Source: Deltaproteobacteria bacterium (lineage in GTDB: Bacteria > Desulfobacterota > Binatia > Binatales > Binataceae). From it: DNA of 8,169 nt. Shown here piece by piece: positions 1-5,932 of the stretch; position 1 is the stretch's first letter, and the number at the start of each line of letters is the position of its first letter. A program made the position numbers and the translations under genes. The stretch covers positions 1 through 8,169 of the forward strand of contig JAJZAG010000170.1 in NCBI GenBank assembly GCA_021799555.1. The letters are read 5' to 3'. The notes beneath the pieces were generated by a model. It did no database searches, was not told where the DNA came from, and worked only from the letters and a program-made list of their open reading frames with translations.

Positions 1-198
1 GAGCGGAAGCTTACCAATCGGCTGCTCGGCGCCGCGCTCAGGCGCGGGCTGTTTTTCTATCCCTCGTCCGGGATGGCAGGTAAGGCGGGCGGTGATGCGA
101 TGATGCTGACGCCGCCGTTCGTTATAACCGAAGCCGAGATTGAGTTCCTGGTGCTCACCGCGCGTGAGGCGCTCGACGAGCTTAAAGCGAGCCTGTGA
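1..198 (+). CDS. Class III aminotransferase, C-terminal fragment
   Basis: This reading frame is open from the first base and ends with TGA at 196-198, giving the last 65 residues of a protein that starts outside the window. The pattern is GLFFYPSSG, then a Gly-rich stretch, then GDAMMLTPPFVIT followed by an acidic helix (EAEIEFLVLTAREALDEL). It matches the C-terminal small domain of PLP-dependent class III (omega/ornithine-type) aminotransferases, where a 'D..laPPL.it..Ei' segment precedes the final helix. The PLP lysine and most of the active site lie upstream, so the amino donor cannot be inferred. The gene is followed on the same strand, after 96 bp, by an alpha/beta hydrolase. I see no clear terminator or promoter in that gap, so co-transcription is possible. 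The family call is moderately secure; the substrate is unknown. Confidence 0.72.
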   Translation, partial: ERKLTNRLLGAALRRGLFFYPSSGMAGKAGGDAMMLTPPFVITEAEIEFLVLTAREALDELKASL

Positions 199-294
199 TC
201 GAGATGCGGACAGGGTTGAATTATGCACACGCGCCGACGCGTCCCGCCCTACGTCGCGCGCGTATCGAGACAATTCTTACGGAGACAATGATTA

Positions 295-1167
295 ATGGCC
301 GATAGCATCATCGGGCCCACCTCACATTACTTTTATTCGCAACGGCTTAAGCTCCATTACGTCGATTGGGGCAACACCGACAAGCCGCTGATGGTGATGG
401 TGCATGGCGGGCGCGATCACTGCCGCAACTGGGACTGGGTGGCGCTCGACCTGCGCAAACATTATCACGTGATCGCACCCGATCTGCGTGGGCATGGAGA
501 TTCCGACTGGGCGGTCGGCGGCAGCTACTCGATGATTGATTACGTTCTCGATCTCGCGCAGCTCATGAAAGCAGTTGCAGCCGAACCGGCCACTCTGCTC
601 GGGCATTCGCTCGGCGGCAGCATCGTGCTCCAGTACACGGGTGTGTTTCCGGACCGGGTGAAGAAAGTCGTTTCGATCGAAGGGATGGGGCCGCCGCCGG
701 GGATGATCAAGGAGACGCCCGCATACGAACGGATGCGGACCTGGATCGCTCAAATGCGCGATCTTTCGAATCGCAAGGTGCGCGAGTATTCATCAATCGC
801 CGAGGCGTTGGAGCGGATGCGCGCGGCGAATCCCCATCTGAGCGAAGAGCAGGCGCGCCATCTGACGGTCTGGGGAGTGCGCCGGAACGAGAACGGGACG
901 TACTCGTGGAAATTCGATAACTACGTGCACGCGACGTCGCCGTACATGTTTAACACGCGCGACGCACGCGAAATCTGGGAGCGAATCACTTGCCCGACTT
1001 TTTTGATTCGCGGCTCTGAGTCGTGGGCGGGCGACTGGGTGAAAGATGGCAGGTTTTCCGCATTCAAAAGCGCGCAGACGGTGACGATCCAGAAGGCGGG
1101 CCATTGGGTCCATCATGACCAGCTCGGGGAGTTCCTGAGCCAGGTGCACCGATTTTTAGAGATTTGA
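295..1167 (+). CDS. Alpha/beta hydrolase fold protein
   Basis: This is a 290-residue single-domain hydrolase of normal family length, with no signal peptide, so it is probably cytoplasmic. The N-terminal strand leads to an HGGRDH oxyanion-hole loop (H37-G38). APDLRGHGDSDW follows at residues 61-72, and the nucleophile elbow GHSLGG gives Ser105 as the catalytic serine. The catalytic His is probably H270 in AGHWVHHDQ. The acid is less obvious: E242 or D247 after strand 7 (FLIRGSESWAGD), or E129 in VSIEGMG after strand 6. A serine nucleophile makes an esterase, lipase or C-C hydrolase more likely than a haloalkane dehalogenase or epoxide hydrolase, which use Asp. The ATG at 295 has a GGAGA ribosome site at 281-285 with 9-nt spacing. 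The nearby ATG at 288 hits a stop after five codons. The fold is confident; the substrate is unknown. Confidence 0.9.
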   Translation: MADSIIGPTSHYFYSQRLKLHYVDWGNTDKPLMVMVHGGRDHCRNWDWVALDLRKHYHVIAPDLRGHGDSDWAVGGSYSMIDYVLDLAQLMKAVAAEPATLLGHSLGGSIVLQYTGVFPDRVKKVVSIEGMGPPPGMIKETPAYERMRTWIAQMRDLSNRKVREYSSIAEALERMRAANPHLSEEQARHLTVWGVRRNENGTYSWKFDNYVHATSPYMFNTRDAREIWERITCPTFLIRGSESWAGDWVKDGRFSAFKSAQTVTIQKAGHWVHHDQLGEFLSQVHRFLEI

Positions 1168-1249
1168 GTCAGCGCTTGCGCGGAGCAGAGGGATGGCGCG
1201 CCATTGATCGACGGCGGCGCCGATATGCGACACCGATGAGAGATCTGCC

Positions 1250-3319
1250 ATGAAGTCGCCTGATTTGGGGTTGCGCAGCGATCAGTTCGAGTACGTTGAG
1301 CTGATTCTCCTGGCAGTCCTGGTAGGCGTCTTCGGCGCACTCGGCAATCTCGGCTTCCGTGCATTGATCGGATTCTTCACCTGGCTGTTCCGGCATCTCG
1401 AATGGAACCTGCTCGGAATCGAGCGCGGCGGACTATTCCGCACGCTTACTCCGATCGTCCTGCTCTCGGGCGGTGCGGCGATGATCCTGCTCGATTGGCT
1501 GTTTCCCGGTGACGTGCTCGGCTACGGATTTCCGAATTTTCTTGAACAAGTCAACCTGGGCAACGCACGGATCAAACGCCGCTGGATTGTGCTGAAGGGA
1601 TTGGGCGCTGCGGTCTCGCTCGGATCGGGCGCTTCGGTGGGACGTGAAGGGCCGATCGCGCAGATCGGCGGAGCGATTGGATCGGCAGTGGCCCAATTAC
1701 GGGGATTGTCGCCCGATCGTGCCAAGGTGCTGGTTGGGGCGGGCGCCGGCGCGGGGATTGCCACCACGTTCAACGCGCCGATCGGCGGCTTGATGTTCGC
1801 GCTCGAGATCGTACTGCTCGGCCAGGCCGAGACCGCCAACCTCGCGCTGTTGATCATCTCGACCTTCACGGCGGTGGTAACTTCGCGTGTGATCTTGGGC
1901 AACGAGTCGGTGTTTCACGTGCCGCTCTTCGTGCTCAAGAGCTATTGGGAGATGGCGACGTACGCGCTGATGGGGGCGACGCTCGGTGCGCTCGGGGCGA
2001 GCTATATCCGCGTGTTCAATTCGACGGCGGCGTACTTCCGCCGGATGGATCTGCCGGCCTGGCAGAAGCTGGGAATTGGCCTTTCGATCGTTGGCGCAAT
2101 TGCTATCGCGCTGCCCGAAAACCTCGCCGACGGCTATCCGGTGATCAACCGCGCGATGGCGGGTGAGTACGGACTGGCGATGCTGCTCGTGCTGTGCGCG
2201 GCGAAATATGCGGCCTCGTCGCTGTCGCTCGGTTCCGGCGCGCCGGGAGGAGTGTTCGGCCCGATTTTCTTCATCGGCACGATGGCGGGCGGCGCGTTTC
2301 AAAGAATCTCGGCGGTTTTTCTCGCGAATCTGACCGGTCCGCGCGGCTCGTACGCCTTGGTCGGATTGGGCGCTTTTCTGGCCGGGACGACCCACGCGCC
2401 GTTGACGGCGCTGTTCCTCCTCTTCGAGATGACTGGGGATTTTACGATCGCCTTGCCCGCGATGATCGCGGCGGTGACCGCGCTGGTGGTCGCGCGCGCG
2501 ATCGAGACCGAATCGATCGACACCTACCGCCTCGCGCGCGAGGGCAAGACATTGCAGATCTCGCAGGAGCGGCTCGCGCTCACTCAAATTCCGGTGGGCG
2601 CCGTGATGACCAAAGAAGTAACAGTGGTGAGCGCGAACGCGCGGCTTAGCGATGTGCTGCATATCGCCGGACAGACTCCCCAATCAACATTGCCAGTGGT
2701 AGGCGCAAACGGCGAACTGGTTGGCCTTATCGTAACGCGCGATTTGTTGGCGTTGCTGAGCGGCGGCACCGAGCTTGGTCCGCTGGTGAATGCTTTCGAT
2801 ATCGCGCAGCCGCATTGCCCCAGGGCTACCGCCGATCAGAACCTCGATGTCGCAAGCCAGCTCATGGAGCAGGAACGACTCGACGAAATTCCGGTCGTCG
2901 ACACCGCGCACAGCGGGCGCTTCCTTGGGATGGTGACGCGGCAGCAAATTGCGCAGGCGCTCAATCGGGTTTCCGTTTCGCTTTCGGCGCTGGCGACGCG
3001 CGACCAGAACATCTATTGGGCGACCGGCTATCGGGTGATGCGCCTCGAAATTCCCGAAGCTTCATCCGGTACTACAGTGCGGGCACTCGACGCCCGCGCG
3101 CGCTTTGGCGTGACAATTCTTGCGCTGCAGAGCGGCGATGATCCCGAGGCTGGATTCGTTCCGGTCGGCCCCGACCGGCGCCTGAAAGCGGGCGACTTGA
3201 TTGTCGCAGCGGGCCGTCCTGCCGATATCAGGCGCTTCGAGCGCGCGCTCGCCGTCGGTGACACCGCGGCGGCCGCCTCAAGCGCCGGTCAGGCCGCTCC
3301 AGAACCAGGGAAATCGTAG
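1250..3319 (+). CDS. CLC-family chloride channel/transporter with CBS pair and TrkA-C-like tail
   Basis: This 689-residue integral membrane protein has a CLC core at about residues 15-430. The family motifs are GYGFP at 91-95, GREGP at 131-135 with gating glutamate E133, FNAPIGG at 174-180, and GVFGP at 334-338. Two cytoplasmic CBS motifs follow, at about 446-503 (VGAVMTKEV...LPVVGANGELVGLI) and 515-571 (EIPVVDTAHSGRFLGMVT). They probably form a nucleotide-binding regulatory pair. A third segment at about 595-668 resembles the TrkA-C/RCK-C fold (GVTILAL...LKAGDLIVAAGR). The protein should move Cl- or a similar anion across the inner membrane. The position matching the E. coli ClC 'proton' glutamate E203 is I187, after the conserved E186, as in channel-type CLCs. 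The central Ser107 and Tyr445 positions align with Y92 and D424. The ATG has only a weak GAGAG upstream at 1238-1242. The 3' end overlaps the convergent PHP gene. Confidence 0.93.
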   Translation: MKSPDLGLRSDQFEYVELILLAVLVGVFGALGNLGFRALIGFFTWLFRHLEWNLLGIERGGLFRTLTPIVLLSGGAAMILLDWLFPGDVLGYGFPNFLEQVNLGNARIKRRWIVLKGLGAAVSLGSGASVGREGPIAQIGGAIGSAVAQLRGLSPDRAKVLVGAGAGAGIATTFNAPIGGLMFALEIVLLGQAETANLALLIISTFTAVVTSRVILGNESVFHVPLFVLKSYWEMATYALMGATLGALGASYIRVFNSTAAYFRRMDLPAWQKLGIGLSIVGAIAIALPENLADGYPVINRAMAGEYGLAMLLVLCAAKYAASSLSLGSGAPGGVFGPIFFIGTMAGGAFQRISAVFLANLTGPRGSYALVGLGAFLAGTTHAPLTALFLLFEMTGDFTIALPAMIAAVTALVVARAIETESIDTYRLAREGKTLQISQERLALTQIPVGAVMTKEVTVVSANARLSDVLHIAGQTPQSTLPVVGANGELVGLIVTRDLLALLSGGTELGPLVNAFDIAQPHCPRATADQNLDVASQLMEQERLDEIPVVDTAHSGRFLGMVTRQQIAQALNRVSVSLSALATRDQNIYWATGYRVMRLEIPEASSGTTVRALDARARFGVTILALQSGDDPEAGFVPVGPDRRLKAGDLIVAAGRPADIRRFERALAVGDTAAAASSAGQAAPEPGKS

Positions 3320-3951
3320 GGCAGTGCGCGCCCAGCGCGAATCTCCACGCACAACTCGGCGACGCTTGTCACTTCGCGTTCGAGTTCGGTCGCGCAGGTA
3401 AGAAACCACTTGGCGCTCGAAAAGTGCGCATCGCTACCGCCGACCGCCGTTAGGCCGAGCTTGCGCGCCGCGTCGGAAGCGCGTTCGTTTTCGATTGTGG
3501 AATTCTGGCCATTCAGCACCTCGATAGCACCGAGTGCGGCGCCATGTCGCGCGAGCAACGCGTCGAGCCGCGTGCCGTAACCGGAATCGCGGAACGGATG
3601 GGCCGGAATCGCAACGCCGCCTTCGTGATGAATCACGTCGATCAGGTGCTCGCTCTTAAGCATCCGCCCCGTCAGATCAAAGCGCCGCGTCACCTCGTGA
3701 TTGACGCCAAAAAGCAGCAGATGGCCGAGGTCGGTGTCCGCCTCGATGCCGACGAAAACCCGGATTCCGAATCGCTCGGAGAGTTCCGCGTATTCGCGCT
3801 CGAGCTGCGGATCGGTGGGGAACAGTCGATGCTCGGTGAAACAGATCGCGCCAAGCGGTGCGCCGGATTGCCTCGCAAATTCAAGGTACTGAGCGGCTGT
3901 CGCTCGCGAGTCGGCAGACAGACAGGTGTGAACATGAAGGTCGACAATCAT
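3289..3951 (-). CDS. PHP-domain metal-dependent phosphoesterase
   Basis: This 220-residue protein is a single PHP (polymerase and histidinol phosphatase) domain, predicted to be a soluble metal-dependent phosphohydrolase. Metal-binding motifs appear in family order: DLHVHT at 4-9 (H6, H8), TEH at 39-41, GIEAD at 69-72 (E70), AHPF at 118-120 with H118, and GSDAH at 172-176 (D174, H176). It is shorter than YciV/RNase AM-type 3',5'-bisphosphate phosphatases, so a nucleotide or small-molecule phosphate substrate is a guess. The ATG at 3951 is preceded by GGAG at 3957-3960 with 5-nt spacing, and the MIVDLHVHT opening is typical for the family. The gene lies 60 bp after the kinase on the same strand and is probably last in that operon. 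Its 3' end overlaps the CLC gene tail-to-tail by 31 bp. Confidence 0.9.
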   Translation of the reverse strand: MIVDLHVHTCLSADSRATAAQYLEFARQSGAPLGAICFTEHRLFPTDPQLEREYAELSERFGIRVFVGIEADTDLGHLLLFGVNHEVTRRFDLTGRMLKSEHLIDVIHHEGGVAIPAHPFRDSGYGTRLDALLARHGAALGAIEVLNGQNSTIENERASDAARKLGLTAVGGSDAHFSSAKWFLTCATELEREVTSVAELCVEIRAGRALPYDFPGSGAA

Positions 3952-4004
3952 GGTAGCTCCGGCGCGAAAGTCTTACGAAGTTGGCGCACCGCTTCAAGCG
4001 TCAT
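3948..4004 (-). CDS. Possible 18-codon ORF coupled to the PHP gene
   Basis: Between the kinase stop (4012-4014) and the PHP start there is a small ATG frame, MTLEAVRQLRKTFAPELP. Its TGA shares an ATGA overlap with the PHP ATG: its stop is 3950-3948 and the PHP start is 3951-3949. Such a junction is typical of translational coupling, so this could be a tiny coupling cistron. It has no good ribosome site, only a weak GAG just after the kinase stop. At this length the frame may be chance. Confidence 0.2.
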   Translation of the reverse strand: MTLEAVRQLRKTFAPELP

Positions 4005-4011
4005 GACGCGC

Positions 4012-5526
4012 TCACGGGATGTTGAAGGCGTCGCGTGTTTGCAGGTGATCGACGATCGACACGATGCCCGTCACGCGCAAGACCGTCCATCGAATATTGG
4101 CGCGATCCCATTCGTTTGGAACCGTTCCCCACAGGATCAGAGTGTCGTCTTCGAGCTTGAACTGCACGTCCTTGTAACCCTCGGCGTCGAGCTCGCGCCG
4201 GAGCAAATTTAGTTGTGCCGGCGAAACGCCGCCGCCGAAATCGGGAATCGGCATCGGATTCATTTCAGGTGCGGGTTCCGCAGGCGGCGTTGTCAGATGC
4301 GCGATCATCGAGGTCAGTGCGAACGCTCCGCCGAACAACACCGCCAAAATCACGAAATAGAATCTCGGATTATGCGAGCGCCAGCGCCGCCGCCAATATG
4401 TGCCGGGCGCGGGAGCGGTTCCCGGCAGCGGTGCTGGGCCGGGGAAATCCCCTAGCACCACCGTGCGTGCCTCGGCCGCCGCACGGTCCGATGCAGCCTC
4501 GATTCGCAGCGGCGCCGCGCAAAACGAACAGAATCGCGAGTCTCCAGGAACCTCGCGGCCACAGCGCGAACAGCGAACCGCCGCAAGCTCGGAGAGCATC
4601 GTCGGCGCCGAAGGCGCGGACGCCCGCGCACTGCCGCTCGCATCACCTAGGGGCAGCCGCATCTGCGCCCGCGACGGAGTCGCAGGTCCCGGCGATGCCT
4701 GCGTTGCACCGGTCGATACGTTCGCGCCTGATTTTATTGACGCCAGCCGCGCGCGGAATTCGCCCACGTCCTGCGGGCGGAGCGCGACATCGTAGTTGAG
4801 CGTCTGGTCGATAAGGCCAGCCAGGTCGGGGTTCACGCCGGGTGCGGCGCTGCGTAATGGCGGAAAGCTGAAGGGAGGCTCAGCGGCGGGGTCGCGGCCC
4901 GAAATTGCATGATGCATCGTCGCCGCCAGCGCGTAGAGATCGGAACGGAACTCTACACGGCCACGGTACTGTTCCGGCGGCGCGTAGCCTTGCGTCCCGA
5001 TCATCGTCGCGTTCTGCATCGGGAGAAAATGGCGCGCTATTCCGAAGTCAATCAGCTTGACCTGCCCGTTGGCCGTCAGCATCACGTTCGACGGCTTAAG
5101 GTCGCGATAGATTACGGGGGTCGGTAGTCCGTGCAAGTAGGCGAGCGTATCGCAAATCTGGAGGGCGATATCGATCACTTCGCTCTCGGCGAGCTTGCCG
5201 CCCGCGTGGCGCAGGCGATCTTCGACGGTAGCGCCTTCGATATATTCCATCACCAGGTAATGGCGGTTCTCTTCACTGAAGCGATCGAAGACACGGGGAA
5301 TGTGCTCGTTGCTGAGCGTCGCGAGCATGTCGGCTTCGCGCTGGAACGCCGCGACGGCAGCCTGTTGCTTGTCAGGGCTGGTGAAGGAATCGACCATCTC
5401 GGCCAGCGCGCAGGGGCGGGAGGCGAGACGGAGGTCTTCGGCGAGGTAGACCATCTTCATCCCGCCGCCGCCGAGAGGGCGTATCACGCGGTAGCGTCCG
5501 CCAATGATAGTGTTTTCCGCGATCAT
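4012..5526 (-). CDS. Membrane Ser/Thr protein kinase with WNK-like lysine placement, zinc ribbon and BON-like domain
   Basis: This 504-residue protein has a Hanks-type kinase domain at about residues 11-265. The glycine loop is LGGGGMKMVY (18-27). The beta3 motif is CALAEM (39-44), so the usual VAIK lysine is A42, while K24 occupies the third-glycine position of the loop, as in eukaryotic WNK kinases. Other catalytic elements are intact: E64 of helix C, YRDLKPSN (140-147; D142, N147), DFG (160-162), PPE (183-185), SDLYALA (D196) and R250. A Pro/Ala-rich linker leads to a CxxC-x10-CxxC zinc ribbon (C319, C322, C333, C336), a basic stretch, one TM segment (about 389-411), and a BON-like domain (about 436-497) predicted to be periplasmic. 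The kinase should act at the inner membrane, phosphorylating Ser/Thr. The ATG lies 22 bp after the upstream zinc-ribbon gene; the best ribosome site, AGGA, is rather far at about 15 nt. Confidence 0.93.
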   Translation of the reverse strand: MIAENTIIGGRYRVIRPLGGGGMKMVYLAEDLRLASRPCALAEMVDSFTSPDKQQAAVAAFQREADMLATLSNEHIPRVFDRFSEENRHYLVMEYIEGATVEDRLRHAGGKLAESEVIDIALQICDTLAYLHGLPTPVIYRDLKPSNVMLTANGQVKLIDFGIARHFLPMQNATMIGTQGYAPPEQYRGRVEFRSDLYALAATMHHAISGRDPAAEPPFSFPPLRSAAPGVNPDLAGLIDQTLNYDVALRPQDVGEFRARLASIKSGANVSTGATQASPGPATPSRAQMRLPLGDASGSARASAPSAPTMLSELAAVRCSRCGREVPGDSRFCSFCAAPLRIEAASDRAAAEARTVVLGDFPGPAPLPGTAPAPGTYWRRRWRSHNPRFYFVILAVLFGGAFALTSMIAHLTTPPAEPAPEMNPMPIPDFGGGVSPAQLNLLRRELDAEGYKDVQFKLEDDTLILWGTVPNEWDRANIRWTVLRVTGIVSIVDHLQTRDAFNIP

Positions 5527-5548
5527 CGCGATCCGAAGGCGGTCCTTA

Positions 5549-5932
5549 TTACTCGCGCGGATCAGCGCTCGCGCGCGTCCGCTGGGTCAGCGGTGGAGCG
5601 CCAAAGCGGTCGTCCTGCAGCGCCCCCTTAAGAGCGGCATTGACGGCGCATATCAGATGCATCAGCAGCCCGATCGGACCCATCGTGTACGCAATGCTGA
5701 CGACAAAGAACCAGATCACGCCACGCCCAACGCGGCCTTTATAAATGTGACCGAGGCCAGGAATCACACTCAGCACAAAGGCGACCGCGGGGTTAAATCC
5801 CGGATCGCGCATGAAGATCCGCGTGCCGGCGAGCGGCGCGCCGCAGTTCTTACAGTATTCCGCGCCCGCGACGACGATCGGATGGCCGCATCGCGAGCAG
5901 AAGCGCGGCTGCTCGATTTGCGGATCAGGCAC
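5549..5932 (-). CDS. Zinc-ribbon protein with two TM segments (TM2-like)
   Basis: This is a 127-residue protein starting at GTG (5930-5932). Residues 12-30 form a zinc ribbon, CxxC-x11-CxxC (C12, C15, C27, C30; ending CKNCGAPL). Two hydrophobic segments follow, at about 46-63 (AFVLSVIPGLGHIYKG) and 70-98. The LSxxPGLGHIYKG pattern recalls TM2/DUF5683-like small membrane proteins; the function of these is not known. The start was chosen because a longer frame beginning with ATG at 6034 would bury 34 Arg/Ser-rich, non-conserved-looking residues in the end of the FHA gene. With GTG, the overlap with the FHA stop (TGA at 5925-5927) is only 8 bp and suggests translational coupling. The zinc ribbon resembles the one in the downstream kinase, which supports a shared role. 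The architecture is clear; the exact start is fairly likely. Confidence 0.8.
   Translation of the reverse strand: MPDPQIEQPRFCSRCGHPIVVAGAEYCKNCGAPLAGTRIFMRDPGFNPAVAFVLSVIPGLGHIYKGRVGRGVIWFFVVSIAYTMGPIGLLMHLICAVNAALKGALQDDRFGAPPLTQRTRASADPRE

Noticed and set aside
1193..1204. Perfect 12-bp palindrome ATGGCGCGCCAT before the CLC gene.
   Set aside because: It is short, GC-rich and single-copy in this window. Such palindromes are common by chance here and nothing ties it to control of the gene.
1697..2683. Long minus-strand frame opposite the CLC gene (328 residues).
   Set aside because: It is rich in Arg, His and Gln with no motif, typical of the antisense of GC-rich DNA. The + strand has clear CLC motifs over the same bases.
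3544..4212. Plus-strand frame (222 residues) opposite the PHP and kinase genes.
   Set aside because: It crosses the junction of two well-supported minus-strand genes and has no recognisable domain.
4012..5526. Idea that the WNK-like kinase senses chloride and controls the nearby CLC protein.
   Set aside because: The CLC gene is convergent and not in the kinase operon. The kinase has DFG, not the DLG that forms part of the WNK chloride site. The proximity is most simply coincidence.
5131..5631. Plus-strand frame opposite the kinase N-lobe.
   Set aside because: It is the antisense of conserved kinase motifs with no domain of its own.
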